From Mesorhizobium sp. LSJC280B00 (GTDB taxonomy: Bacteria > Pseudomonadota > Alphaproteobacteria > Rhizobiales > Rhizobiaceae): a stretch of 64,000 bases of DNA. The stretch is taken from contig NZ_AYVL01000002.1 of assembly GCF_000502835.1 (NCBI RefSeq), positions 350,293-414,292 on the forward strand, written 5' to 3'. Below the pieces are notes generated by a model, which worked only from the letters and a program-made list of their open reading frames with translations, was not told where the DNA came from and searched no databases. Shown here piece by piece: positions 20,061 to 30,508 of this stretch (position 1 is its first letter; every line of letters starts with the position of its first letter). The translations under genes were made by a program, and so were the position numbers.

Positions 20061-20294
20061 TCAGTCCGGCACGCTGGTCTGCAGGGCAAGCGCGTGCAGT
20101 ACGCCGCCCATGTTGCCCTTCAGCGCGTCATAGACCATCTGGTGCTGCTGGACGCGGCTTTTGCCGCGAAAGCTTTCGGCCACAACCTCAGCCGCATAAT
20201 GGTCGCCGTCGCCGGCCAGGTCGCGAATCGTCACCTTGGCGTCCGGAATGCCTTCCTTGATCAGCCGTTCGATGTCGTGGGCGTCCATTGCCAT
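20061..20294 (-). CDS. bolA: BolA-family protein
   Basis: The 77-residue protein has the short BolA fold: helix MDAHDIERLIKEGIPDAKVT, strand GDGDHYAAEVVAESFRGKSR, and a C-terminal helix VQQHQMVYDALKGNMGGVLH with the invariant His. BolA partners CGFS glutaredoxins in holding Fe-S clusters and, in rhizobia, links to iron-responsive control. ATG 20294 and 20288 are both possible starts. It follows purL, 86 bp from its stop, on the same strand. Confidence 0.93.
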   Translation of the reverse strand: MAMDAHDIERLIKEGIPDAKVTIRDLAGDGDHYAAEVVAESFRGKSRVQQHQMVYDALKGNMGGVLHALALQTSVPD

Positions 20295-20380
20295 GTGAGG
20301 ATTCCTTGTTCAGGTCGTGATCTCATAGATATGGTCGAAATGGCGGATGAACCACAGGGAAAGGGGCCCACTCGATCACA

Positions 20381-22618
<2,238 letters not shown>

Positions 22619-22766
22619 GATCGGCAATTGTGTCCTTGGGATCGAGTCCCGTCTTATCGCAAGCGTTGCAGCCGATACACCCCGTTGGATGACTAAAACG
22701 ATGGAAAGCAACAGCTGACCGCAAGTAGCGAAAGATCGCCACTCGACCCGCCGGTTTCAAGCCGGT

Positions 22767-24179
22767 TCAAGAAAAGCTGTCGTAGCCGGCGCGGCCTTCG
22801 TCCAGAAGCCGCCGGATTACCGCGACCCCGTGCGCGATATCGTCCCGCTGTCGCGGTTGCGAGATGCCAAACCGCACGCCGTGAAAGGCCTGTTCGGAAC
22901 GCCCTGCCTTGAACTCGTCCTCGTCGTCGATGAGCACGCCATGTTCGAGGCAGGCCTGCTTGAAAGTGCCGGAAAGCCATGGGTCCGGCAAAGTGAGCCA
23001 GACGAACGGCACGTTATCCAGCGCCTTGAAATCGAAGCCGTCGAGTGTCTCGCGCACGATCGCGATGCGCGCACCGATCTCGGCAATGCTGCGCTTGCGC
23101 ACCTCAGCGGCCTGACCGGACAGCACCAGCCGGCTGCCCACCTCCGCCAGCAGAAAGGGCAGGCCGCCCGTCATCATCTTGTGGGCAACCCGGATGCGGT
23201 GACGATAGGCCGGCGGGCAAGCGAGCCAGCCGCCGCGAACACCCGCCGCAACCGATTTCGACAGGCCGCCGGCAACGATGGTCCGTTCGGGAGCATATTC
23301 GGCCATTAAAGGCGTTGGGTCATCGGTCAGTCCGCCATAGAGATCGTCCTCGATCAGGACGACGTTATATTGACGGGCGACATGCGCGATTGCCTCGCGG
23401 CGCGATGCCGACAGCGTTGTCAGCGTCGGGTTCTTGGCCGTCGGCATCAAAAACATCATCTTCGGGTGCTTTTGTGCGCAGACGCGCTCGAAATCCTGGG
23501 GATCGATGCCCTCGTCGTCAGTCGCCACCAGTGCGGTCCGGCGACCGATCAGGCCGGCACTGCGCGAGATCTGCGAATAGGTGAGGTGCTCGAAGACGAC
23601 ATAGTCGCCGGGGGCGGTGAGCCCCGCAATGGTTGCCATCACTGCGGCGTGGGTGCCGAGCGTGGGAACGATTGCATCCGCCGCCGGGCGATAGGAATTT
23701 CGCGACAGCCAGCGCCTGCCCGCTTCGAACCAGCGGTCCGGGAAATCACGAGTATAGCTTGAAATCTCATGCGGATGGTCTTGCGCCGTGCGTGTCAACA
23801 CGTCGGCGACGATGGCACCCTGGCCGACGTCCGGTGCGGCCGTGCTATCGAAGCGCAGCTTGTTGCCGGGCGCATCCATATAGCGCGTGCCTTGTTCGAC
23901 CGGCACCAGGAAATCCGGCTTTGCGCTCTCCGACTGTTGAGCGATGACATAGGTTCCGCGGCCGACCTCGCCGCTGACCAATCCCCGCTCGCGCAGCAAT
24001 TGATAGGCCCTGCCGATCGTGCCGACGGTCGTGCCGATGTCGTATGCCAGATCGCGCTGCGGCGGCAGCTTTGCCCCTGCACCGATCAGGCCGCGGTCGA
24101 TGTCCGTCTCGATGGAATCAGCAAGCCGCTGATAGAGCGGGCCGGTGCCGGCGGTAAGGTCTGGAAGCCAAGTTGTCAT
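22767..24179 (-). CDS. MocR-type transcriptional regulator (GntR HTH plus aminotransferase domain)
   Basis: The 470-residue protein joins a GntR-type winged helix (residues about 10-80: PLYQRLADSIETDIDRG, LPPQRDLAYDIGTTVGTIGR) to a class I aminotransferase fold (about 95-460). The PLP-binding lysine is Lys308 in GGLSKSVAAGVRGGW. MocR proteins sense amines or amino acids through PLP and control nearby genes. A perfect palindrome overlaps its own start codon, and a DUF1127 gene is transcribed divergently 93 bp away. Both are plausible targets. Confidence 0.92.
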   Translation of the reverse strand: MTTWLPDLTAGTGPLYQRLADSIETDIDRGLIGAGAKLPPQRDLAYDIGTTVGTIGRAYQLLRERGLVSGEVGRGTYVIAQQSESAKPDFLVPVEQGTRYMDAPGNKLRFDSTAAPDVGQGAIVADVLTRTAQDHPHEISSYTRDFPDRWFEAGRRWLSRNSYRPAADAIVPTLGTHAAVMATIAGLTAPGDYVVFEHLTYSQISRSAGLIGRRTALVATDDEGIDPQDFERVCAQKHPKMMFLMPTAKNPTLTTLSASRREAIAHVARQYNVVLIEDDLYGGLTDDPTPLMAEYAPERTIVAGGLSKSVAAGVRGGWLACPPAYRHRIRVAHKMMTGGLPFLLAEVGSRLVLSGQAAEVRKRSIAEIGARIAIVRETLDGFDFKALDNVPFVWLTLPDPWLSGTFKQACLEHGVLIDDEDEFKAGRSEQAFHGVRFGISQPRQRDDIAHGVAVIRRLLDEGRAGYDSFS

Positions 24180-24187
24180 GGTGACAA
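24173..24187. promoter_or_regulatory. Palindrome over the MocR gene start
   Basis: TTGTCA-TGG-TGACAA is a perfect inverted repeat that includes the start codon (24177-24179) of the minus-strand regulator. The position suits autorepression. The 93-bp gap also contains the promoter of the divergent DUF1127 gene. Confidence 0.45.
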
Positions 24188-24272
24188 TTTTTTACATTGC
24201 ACCGAAATGAGAGTCAATACATGTGAAGCGGGCCGTACGAAAAGGCACAATTGCAATCTTGGCAGAAAGAAA

Positions 24273-24524
24273 ATGGGTACAATAGAGACAATCCGCTACG
24301 CCGCAGTTGAATTGCAGGTGCAGGTGGCGCGCCCGCCGGGCAGGCCAACCTATGTCAGTCGGCTGGTGCGTACGCTCAGATCCTTCGCGAGGTGGATCGA
24401 CGGGTTAATGGATCGCCGGCGCAGCCGGCTGGTCCTGCTCGAGATGACTGACGACCAGCTCAAGGACATCGGTATCTCGCGTTGCGATGCCCATCGTGAG
24501 GGGCTGAGGGCGTTTTGGGACTGA
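24273..24524 (+). CDS. DUF1127-domain small protein
   Basis: The 83-residue protein has a DUF1127 segment at about residues 45-80 (LVLLEMTDDQLKDIGISRCD), preceded by a basic helix (RLVRTLRSFARWIDGLMDRR). In Agrobacterium and Rhodobacter, small DUF1127 proteins bind RNA or affect phosphate and carbon metabolism; those are usually 45-50 residues, so this one has an N-terminal extension. It is divergent from the MocR gene. The start ATG 24273 follows AGAAAGAAA. Confidence 0.75.
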   Translation: MGTIETIRYAAVELQVQVARPPGRPTYVSRLVRTLRSFARWIDGLMDRRRSRLVLLEMTDDQLKDIGISRCDAHREGLRAFWD

Positions 24525-24694
24525 GAAGCAGCCGGATGCTCCGTCTCGAACGTCGCGTGGCATATCGGCGGTTAGACGAGAGCGTCAATATCGACATCGG
24601 AACCAACGCGATCTTCTTCATCACTGAGATACCATCCTCCTTCGTGCCCTCACAGCATTCGCTCGCGACGTCTCCAGTGAATAGGGGTATTGCT

Positions 24695-24719
24695 GAAAAT
24701 AGCTAATTCCCTTATTTTC
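24695..24719. promoter_or_regulatory. Inverted repeat before the toxin-antitoxin operon
   Basis: GAAAATA (24695-24701) and TATTTTC (24713-24719) are inverted copies with an 11-base spacer, 22 bp before the antitoxin start. Phd/YefM antitoxins repress their own operons by binding such AT-rich palindromes. Confidence 0.4.
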
Positions 24720-24740
24720 GGGATAACGAAGGAGATGACC

Positions 24741-24992
24741 GTGGCAAGTTTCACCCTCACAGATCTCGGCAACAAATCCGGCGAGGTTGTTGAGGCCGCG
24801 TTCCGCGGCCCTGTTGACATCACCAAGCGCGGCAAGCGCAAGTTCGTTCTCCTGACGGCAGAGCAGTTCGACCGCATCACCAGTCGCAGCGCGCAACGGG
24901 CACACCGCGTCGAGGATCTGTCGGCCGAGGAACGCGACAGGCTTCTAACCGGCCTCGACGCAGTCGCGCGAGATGATGTTCGGGATGACTGA
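24741..24992 (+). CDS. Phd/YefM-type antitoxin
   Basis: This roughly 84-residue protein has the Phd-like N-terminal DNA-binding fold: SFTLTDLGNKSGEVVEAA, then GPVDITKRGKRKFVLLTAEQFDRI. The charged C-terminal tail (EDLSAEERDRLLTGLDAVARDD) would wrap and block the toxin. AAGGAG at 24729-24734 sits directly against ATG 24735 but 6 bases before GTG 24741, so GTG 24741 is the better start. The stop overlaps the toxin start (ATGACTGA), a typical coupled arrangement. Confidence 0.82.
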   Translation: MASFTLTDLGNKSGEVVEAAFRGPVDITKRGKRKFVLLTAEQFDRITSRSAQRAHRVEDLSAEERDRLLTGLDAVARDDVRDD

Positions 24993-25392
24993 ACCCGGCC
25001 ACGGACAGATCATTCTCTATTCCTATTTGTGGGCAAGGGAATATGACCGGGGCGAGGAAAGCGGACGCAAGGCGCGGCCGACTTGCGTTATGCTGATCGT
25101 TGCCGGCAAGAATGGCCGCAAGCAGGCCCTGCTCTTTCCAATCACGAGCCAGCCGCCACGACCTGGCGCGCACTATGTTGAGATTCCTGAGACCGAGGCC
25201 CGCCGCGCCACCCTCTTTACCCCAGCCTGGGTTATCGTCGACGAATTCAACACCGATGATCTCGCGACGAGCTGGGCGCTCGAAGATGCCAAGCCGCTCG
25301 GCCAATTCACGCGCAAGTTCATGTCACGGATCGCTGGCGAAGCTGCTGCGGCGATCCGTGCAGGCGCCGCGCGAACCGTGCCAAGACGCTAA
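24985..25392 (+). CDS. Probable PemK/MazF-like toxin
   Basis: The 135-residue protein has MazF/PemK-like features: GQIILYSYLWAREYDRGEESG (start strand and loop), RKARPTCVMLIV, and LLFPITSQPP. In MazF relatives these form the SH3-like RNase core with the Arg-Pro strand and a Thr/Ser active residue. The fit is moderate and the protein is longer at its C-terminus than classical MazF. Its partner is the Phd-type antitoxin, which overlaps it by 8 bases. The likely action is mRNA cleavage when the antitoxin is lost. Confidence 0.7.
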   Translation: MTEPGHGQIILYSYLWAREYDRGEESGRKARPTCVMLIVAGKNGRKQALLFPITSQPPRPGAHYVEIPETEARRATLFTPAWVIVDEFNTDDLATSWALEDAKPLGQFTRKFMSRIAGEAAAAIRAGAARTVPRR

Positions 25393-25414
25393 AGGCTGCC
25401 GCGGCGGGAGAGCA

Positions 25415-26062
25415 TCATCGCGGATGAACGCCCGCCGCCCTGATCCGCGTGACACCGTGGTCCACAAGCACCGCCACGATGCACAGCATCAGAAAGAGCC
25501 CGGTGATGGCCAGAGCCGAGACGGCGACGCTGGTCGCGCCGTTCTTGGCGAGATCGAGGAACGGGTAGGGCACTTCACCGGCAATCGGCGCCCGCAGCAG
25601 CGCGTAGGCCAGATAGGCGATCGGATAGATCATCCACCAGGAGATGTCGCGCCACCGCGTCGAGCCGTCGGCGCCTGCCACAAGCCACCACAGCACGAAC
25701 AACACCGGCGTCACATAGTGCAGGAGCACATCGCAGAGCAGGAACAGCCCTTGCGGCTGCCAAAGCTGCGCCAGGACCGTTGCATAAACGATGAGGACCA
25801 GCGTTATGGCGACGGCTACGCCCGCCCGCATCCGTGGCGCGGAAAAGGCCGGAAACCAGGCATAACCCGTCGACGACAGCAACGAGGCATGGACGAGCAC
25901 CGCGCCGATGTTGGTCAGGATGGTGAAGAAGCTGAAATAGAAGACCAGCGAGCCGACAAAGCCGCGGCCGGCTTCCATTGACGCCGGAACGGTGATGCAG
26001 AGCTGCAGGACGAGCCCGGCCAGGCCGACGACCAGACCGATGATCTGCAGCAGGCGACCCAT
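25415..26062 (-). CDS. Pr6Pr-family membrane protein
   Basis: The 215-residue protein has six likely membrane helices. It carries the FAR-17a/AIG1-like (Pr6Pr) signatures FYFSFFTILTNIGAVLVH, LLHYVTPVLFVLWWL, and IYPIAYLAYALLRAP. Relatives are integral-membrane proteins, and eukaryotic members hydrolyse fatty acid esters of hydroxy fatty acids using Thr and His. The Thr in TILTN and His in LLHYVTP correspond in position, but activity is unproven. It is the last of a minus-strand run starting at purC. Confidence 0.8.
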   Translation of the reverse strand: MGRLLQIIGLVVGLAGLVLQLCITVPASMEAGRGFVGSLVFYFSFFTILTNIGAVLVHASLLSSTGYAWFPAFSAPRMRAGVAVAITLVLIVYATVLAQLWQPQGLFLLCDVLLHYVTPVLFVLWWLVAGADGSTRWRDISWWMIYPIAYLAYALLRAPIAGEVPYPFLDLAKNGATSVAVSALAITGLFLMLCIVAVLVDHGVTRIRAAGVHPR

Positions 26063-26066
26063 TGGG

Positions 26067-26477
26067 CTAGGCAGCAGCGCCGCAGGCCGGATTGCCCGCC
26101 TGCCAGCGGGCAATGTCCGAGCCAATGCGCGCGCCGAGCGGTTCCGCCATCAATGGGCCGAACACGTCGACGCGGCTCGAATTGCCTTGCGCCTGCACGA
26201 CCAGCAGCGGCTTTCCGCCATAATGCTTGGCCGGCACCAGCAGGAAGCGGGGCGTGCCGCTAAACGAATTCAGTTCGTTGGCCATCTGGTAAGATTTGAA
26301 GGCAGGGTCCTTGCTGGCGATCCAGCATTTGTGGGCACCGATTGCCACCTGTTCCATGGCAAGCAGTGACGCGCTCTTGCCCGCCGGCGCCGGCGTGCTC
26401 TTCGGGCCTGACTGGCATGAGGCGAGTACAAGCCCGGCGGCAGTAGCGACGGCGAGGCGCGTGGTCGTCGGTCTCAT
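26067..26477 (-). CDS. Predicted lipoprotein of unknown function
   Basis: The 136-residue product has a lipoprotein signal peptide (RPTTTRLAVATAAGLVLASC) with the lipidated Cys in LASC at about residue 21. The mature domain contains ALLAMEQVAIG-like and HKCWIASKDPAFKSYQMANE segments with two further cysteines (KCW and PACGAAA) that may pair. No family function is recognised. The start lies 2 bases after the GST stop and the stop is 4 bases before the Pr6Pr start, so the three form one transcription unit. Confidence 0.72.
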   Translation of the reverse strand: MRPTTTRLAVATAAGLVLASCQSGPKSTPAPAGKSASLLAMEQVAIGAHKCWIASKDPAFKSYQMANELNSFSGTPRFLLVPAKHYGGKPLLVVQAQGNSSRVDVFGPLMAEPLGARIGSDIARWQAGNPACGAAA

Positions 26478-26479
26478 GT

Positions 26480-27145
26480 TCAAGCGGCGCCCATCTCGAG
26501 TTCGGACAGAAAGATCTTCAGACCGTCTGTCATCTCACCCCAGACGCGCGACAGCGCCGGATGCTGCAAGGCGATTTGCTCGTAGGCATCGAATTTCGGA
26601 TAGGCGTCAAGCAAATCGGGGCGGCCCATCGTTGTCCTGAAATTGTTGAAGACGAAGCGGGTCGGCGTCAACCACGCATCGGCAAAGGAGATGTCGTCGC
26701 CGAGCGCGAACGGGCCATGCGCCATGCGGGCCTCGATTGCCGCAAGCCCGTGATGCAATCGGGCGAACTGTGCCTTGATCTCCGCCTCGTTGCGCTGCGG
26801 CACGAAATAGAGTTCGAACAGCTTCATGGTCGGGGCGAGCACGTCAAGGTCGGTGATGCGGGCGAACATGCGCACCAACGCCCGGTCTTTCGTATCCTTG
26901 GGCAGCAGCGCCGGCTCGGGGAAACGCTCCTCCAGATATTCGGCAATGACTACCGATTCGACGATCGTTTCGCCGGAACCGGTGATCAGCACCGGAATCC
27001 TGTTGAGCGGCGAGATGGCACGAAATGCCTCGGGGATGGGAAACCCCGGCGGCGGTGCCATGAGCTTGAGCGGCACGTTCTTGATGTAGGCCAACGCCCG
27101 CACGATCGACGAATAGGGCGACAACGGCCGCGAATAGAGTTTCAT
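26480..27145 (-). CDS. Glutathione S-transferase family protein
   Basis: The 221-residue protein has the GST N-terminal domain (MKLYSRPLSPYSSIVRALAY, with Ser in the usual catalytic region) and the cis-Pro and glutathione-binding NRIPVLITGSGETIVESVVI. The helical C-terminal domain includes FALGDDISFADAWLTPTRFV. The substrate is unknown. It follows purQ by 31 bp on the same strand and is not part of purine synthesis, so it marks the start of accessory genes inserted in the pur cluster. Confidence 0.9.
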   Translation of the reverse strand: MKLYSRPLSPYSSIVRALAYIKNVPLKLMAPPPGFPIPEAFRAISPLNRIPVLITGSGETIVESVVIAEYLEERFPEPALLPKDTKDRALVRMFARITDLDVLAPTMKLFELYFVPQRNEAEIKAQFARLHHGLAAIEARMAHGPFALGDDISFADAWLTPTRFVFNNFRTTMGRPDLLDAYPKFDAYEQIALQHPALSRVWGEMTDGLKIFLSELEMGAA

Positions 27146-27176
27146 GACCGTGGCTCCAGGAGGAAAATTGAAGGCA

Positions 27177-27845
27177 TCAAGCAGCGATGCCCAGCGCGCT
27201 TTCGAACAGCGCCCGGCCGTCGCTGCCGCCATGCGCCGCTTCGATCAGGTTCTCGGGATGCGGCATCAGGCCGAGCACGTTGCCGCGGCCGTTGACGATG
27301 CCGGCAATGTCGTTGATCGAGCCGTTGGGATTGGTGCCTTCGGCATAGCGGAACACCACCTGGCCTTCGCCTTCGAGGCGGGCCAGCGTTTCGGCATCGG
27401 CAAAATAATTGCCGTCATGGTGCGCCACCGGCGCCCGGATGATCTGGCCCGGCTGGTAGCGGCGGGTGAACATCGTGTTGGCATTGGCGATCTGCAGCTT
27501 CACCTGACGGCAGACGAATTTCAGCGAGGTATTGCGCATCAATGCGCCCGGCAGCAAGCCGGCCTCGACCAGGATTTGGAAGCCGTTGCAGACGCCGATG
27601 ACCGTGACGCCCTTGGCTGCCTTTTCGGCCACAGCCCGCATTACTGGCATGCGCGCGGCAATGGCGCCGCAGCGCAGATAATCGCCGAACGAAAAGCCGC
27701 CGGGAATGGCGATCAGGTCGACATCGGGAATTTCGGTGTCGGTCTGCCAGACGGTGACCGGCGGCGTGCCGGAAATCTTGGTCAGCGCCGCGATCATGTC
27801 GCGGTCGCGATTGAGGCCTGGGAGCAGGACGACGGCTGATTTCAC
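27177..27845 (-). CDS. purQ: Phosphoribosylformylglycinamidine synthase glutaminase subunit PurQ
   Basis: The 222-residue class I glutamine amidotransferase supplies ammonia to PurL. The nucleophile is Cys86 in [11 protein letters not shown], and the His/Glu of the triad are His196 and Glu198 in GLMPHPENL. The opening [14 protein letters not shown] is the family start, reached from GTG 27845, one base after the purS stop, so purS and purQ are translationally linked. Confidence 0.97.
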   Translation of the reverse strand: MKSAVVLLPGLNRDRDMIAALTKISGTPPVTVWQTDTEIPDVDLIAIPGGFSFGDYLRCGAIAARMPVMRAVAEKAAKGVTVIGVCNGFQILVEAGLLPGALMRNTSLKFVCRQVKLQIANANTMFTRRYQPGQIIRAPVAHHDGNYFADAETLARLEGEGQVVFRYAEGTNPNGSINDIAGIVNGRGNVLGLMPHPENLIEAAHGGSDGRALFESALGIAA

Positions 27846-27846
27846 C

Positions 27847-28098
27847 TCAGGCGATCTCCACCGCGTAATTCTCAATCACTGTATTCGCCAGAAGCTTGTC
27901 GCACATGGCTTTCAGATCGGCCTCGGCCTTGGCGCTGTCGCTCTCGGCCAATTCGACGTCGAAAACCTTGCCTTGCCGCACCTGGCCGACGCCGCCGAAA
28001 CCCATTCCGGACAGCGCGTGCTCGATTGCCTTGCCTTGTGGGTCTAGCACGCCGTTCTTGAGGGTTACGGTAATGCGGGCCTTGATCACGCTGGACAT
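27847..28098 (-). CDS. purS: Phosphoribosylformylglycinamidine synthase subunit PurS
   Basis: The 83-residue protein is the small structural subunit bridging PurL and PurQ. It contains [20 protein letters not shown] and the conserved [19 protein letters not shown]. The ATG at 28098 gives the usual length. It lies 31 bp after purC and 1 bp before purQ. Confidence 0.96.
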   Translation of the reverse strand: MSSVIKARITVTLKNGVLDPQGKAIEHALSGMGFGGVGQVRQGKVFDVELAESDSAKAEADLKAMCDKLLANTVIENYAVEIA

Positions 28099-28129
28099 GC
28101 TCCTGTTCACCTGTTGAGCGGGCAAGCCG

Positions 28130-28924
28130 TCAGTGCGGCTTACCTTTGACACCGTCGGTCGATGCGACGAGCACCGGCCCGGCCGGACGCGGTGGCTCGT
28201 TCTCGTTCATGATGCCGAGACGGCGGGCAACTTCCTGATAAGCCTCGACCAGCCCGCCCATGTCGCGGCGGAAGCGGTCCTTGTCGAGCTTGTCCTGCGT
28301 CGCCACGTCCCACAGCCGGCAGGAATCCGGCGAGATCTCATCGGCAACGACGATGCGCATCATATCGCCTTCGAACAGGCGGCCGCATTCGATTTTGAAA
28401 TCGACCAGCTGGATGCCGACGCCCATGAACAGGCCGGAAAGGAAGTCGTTGACGCGAATGGCCAGCGCCATGACATCGTCGATCTCCTGTGGGCTCGCCC
28501 AGCCGAAGGCGGTAATGTGCTCTTCCGATACCATCGGATCGTCGAGCGCATCGGCCTTGTAATAGAATTCGATGATCGAGCGCGGCAGCACGGTGCCTTC
28601 CTCGATGCCCAGGCGCTTGGCCAGCGAGCCGGCGGCGACGTTGCGCACCACCACTTCGAGCGGGATGATCTCGACTTCCTTGATCAACTGCTCGCGCATG
28701 TTGAGCCGGCGGATGAAGTGGGTCGGAATGCCCATCCGGTTGAGATGATTGAAGATGTGCTCGGAAATGCGGTTGTTGAGCACGCCTTTGCCATCGACGA
28801 TTTCATGCTTCTTCTTGTTGAAAGCGGTAGCGTCGTCCTTGAAGAACTGGATCAGCGTGCCAGGCTCCGGTCCCTCATAAAGGATCTTGGCCTTGCCTTC
28901 ATAAATGCGGCGGCGATTTTTCAT
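28130..28924 (-). CDS. purC: Phosphoribosylaminoimidazole-succinocarboxamide synthase
   Basis: The 264-residue enzyme joins CAIR and aspartate using ATP, step eight of purine synthesis. Motifs include [44 protein letters not shown], and [20 protein letters not shown]. The length is slightly longer than in E. coli because of a proline-rich tail ([16 protein letters not shown]). It heads the purC-purS-purQ operon. A 270-bp gap upstream, shared with the divergent DUF1476 gene, must hold both promoters. Confidence 0.97.
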   Translation of the reverse strand: MKNRRRIYEGKAKILYEGPEPGTLIQFFKDDATAFNKKKHEIVDGKGVLNNRISEHIFNHLNRMGIPTHFIRRLNMREQLIKEVEIIPLEVVVRNVAAGSLAKRLGIEEGTVLPRSIIEFYYKADALDDPMVSEEHITAFGWASPQEIDDVMALAIRVNDFLSGLFMGVGIQLVDFKIECGRLFEGDMMRIVVADEISPDSCRLWDVATQDKLDKDRFRRDMGGLVEAYQEVARRLGIMNENEPPRPAGPVLVASTDGVKGKPH

Positions 28925-29194
28925 CTGATTTTTCTCTGGATTTGCGGGCAGGCGGCAAGCGACCAGTTCCTGTCCGTCTGCCTAAAATAAGATGGCGACG
29001 GTGGGGTTCAATGCCGGTGTCTATCCCAATCGCACTGTTTGCTCAATCGGCAAATCCTTTCAATCAACCGCTTTCGGGCACCGAAATGCCGCAGCGCAGC
29101 AAGCAATGTAGCATATTGACCGGCCGGCGCCCTTTTGGTTTGTGCTCCGGCAACACATATTGGCACAACGAATCGGATTTCACGGAGGGATGCC

Positions 29195-29515
29195 ATGAGC
29201 AGCATGAAAGACCGCGAAGAGGGCTTTGAGCGCAAATTCGCATTCGACGAGGAACTTCGGTTCAAGGCTGCGGCACGCCGCAACAGAGCGCTCGGCCTGT
29301 GGGCTGCCGAAAAGCTCGGCAAGTCCGGCGCCGATGCCGACGCTTATGCCAGGGAAGTGGTCGTCAGCGACATCGAGGAAGCCGGCGATCACGACGTTTT
29401 CCGCAAGATACGCAAGGATTTCGATGCGGCCGGCATCGACCAGTCGGACCATCAGATCCGCCGCACCATGGATGAATTGATGGCGCAGGCGATCGAGCAG
29501 ATCAAGAACACCTGA
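29195..29515 (+). CDS. DUF1476 protein, ATP synthase zeta-subunit-like F1 inhibitor
   Basis: The 106-residue protein matches DUF1476, the family of the Paracoccus denitrificans zeta subunit. That subunit blocks F1 rotation through its N-terminal helix. The inhibitory-type opening MKDREEGFERKFAFDEELRF is followed by the four-helix bundle (AARRNRALGLWAAEKLG; VVSDIEEAGDHDVFRKI; SDHQIRRTMDELMAQAIEQI). The start is set by GGAGGG at 29184-29189. Conserved linkage to purC/purB is usual in rhizobia. Inhibition strength in rhizobia may be lower than in Paracoccus. Confidence 0.88.
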   Translation: MSSMKDREEGFERKFAFDEELRFKAAARRNRALGLWAAEKLGKSGADADAYAREVVVSDIEEAGDHDVFRKIRKDFDAAGIDQSDHQIRRTMDELMAQAIEQIKNT

Positions 29516-29550
29516 TCCCCATCGATACTCTTCGAATGCTGGACCAATCG

Positions 29551-29579
29551 ACCGCCCGGCCCCACCGGGCGGTTTTTCT
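29551..29579 (+). terminator. Intrinsic terminator after the DUF1476 gene
   Basis: A 9-bp stem (ACCGCCCGG paired with CCGGGCGGT) with a 5-base loop is followed by TTTTTCTTT, 36 bp after the stop. Confidence 0.9.
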
Positions 29580-29633
29580 TTGCCTTTGCGGTCATTTCCG
29601 GCTGAATTGCTGCAAGCAAAGAGGAAATCGCCA

Positions 29634-30407
29634 ATGTCCCTGAAGTCACGCCTTGCGGCCGACGAGACGCTGTTCACCGCATGGTCCGGCGTGCCGGATG
29701 CGTTGACGGTCGAGATACTGGCCAGGCAAGGGTTCGACGCGGTTACGCTCGATATGCAGCATGGTGGCCATCACGAGGATAGCGTACTTCGCGGGCTTGT
29801 GCCGGTGCTGGCCACCAACAAGCCGGCTTTGGTACGCATCCCGGTCGGCCGCTTCGACATGGCCAGCCGTGCGCTTGACTTCGGCGCCGAGGCGGTGATC
29901 GCCCCGATGGTGAATTCGGTGGCGGACGCAAAGCTGTTTGCTGCCGCAATGAAATACCCGCCACTCGGCGAGCGCTCCTGGGGCCCGACCTATGCTTTTC
30001 CGCGCCATGGCAAGGGCGACTATGCCGACTGGCTGCGCGACAGCAACCAGCGCACCATGGCGTTCGCCATGGTCGAAACGCGGGCCGCGCTTGATGCACT
30101 CGACGGCATCCTCGACACGCCGGGCATCGACGGTATCTTCCTTGGCCCGTCGGATTTCTCGATCGCCTGGTCGAAGGGCACCACCGTCAGTTCGACGCTG
30201 GAGAGCATGATGGGGACCGTCGCCTCGATCGCCGAGCGCACCCGCAAAGCCGGCAAGCATGCGGCGATCTATGTGATGGAACCGGCCATCGCCGGTCGCG
30301 TGGTGTCGATGGGTTACCGGCTGCTGGCGATGGGTTCCGAGCATTCGCTGATTTCGCTTGGGGCAAAGACCCTGCTGAACAGCGTCAGGGATTCGATCGG
30401 TTCCTAG
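29634..30407 (+). CDS. HpcH/HpaI-family class II aldolase/citrate lyase-like protein
   Basis: The 257-residue TIM-barrel protein has the metal and catalytic segments of the HpcH/HpaI aldolases: FDAVTLDMQHG, the metal-ligand Glu in AFAMVETRAALDAL, and DGIFLGPSDFSIAWSKG. Relatives cleave 2-keto-3-deoxy sugar acids or 4-hydroxy-2-oxo-heptanedioate to pyruvate plus an aldehyde. The substrate here is undetermined. AGAGGAAA lies about 9 bases before the ATG. The gene ends at a palindromic repeat. Confidence 0.88.
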   Translation: MSLKSRLAADETLFTAWSGVPDALTVEILARQGFDAVTLDMQHGGHHEDSVLRGLVPVLATNKPALVRIPVGRFDMASRALDFGAEAVIAPMVNSVADAKLFAAAMKYPPLGERSWGPTYAFPRHGKGDYADWLRDSNQRTMAFAMVETRAALDALDGILDTPGIDGIFLGPSDFSIAWSKGTTVSSTLESMMGTVASIAERTRKAGKHAAIYVMEPAIAGRVVSMGYRLLAMGSEHSLISLGAKTLLNSVRDSIGS

Positions 30408-30508
30408 AGCAATTCCAGGAAAAGTGTGAAACGGTTTTCCGTCCGGAATTGCGTCAAAACAAAGAGATAGAGCGGTTCGCCGTTTCCGTGAAACGGTGAA
30501 CCGCTCTA
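30406..30508. repeat. Rhizobial mosaic intergenic element with a 19-bp hairpin
   Basis: The segment begins AGAGCAATTCCAGGAAAAG and continues through GTCCGGAATTGCG, a second weak stem. It ends in a long hairpin at 30468-30508 (TAGAGCGGTTCGCCGTTTC folding back with one G-T pair and a 3-base loop). This type of element is scattered between genes in Mesorhizobium and Rhizobium. It fills the whole gap between two convergent genes and overlaps both stop codons, so it probably also ends their transcripts. Confidence 0.75.

Noticed and set aside
24515..24706. Possible 63-codon gene between the DUF1127 gene and the antitoxin
   Set aside because: Sequence lacks family features, overlaps the toxin-antitoxin promoter region, and has no ribosome binding site.
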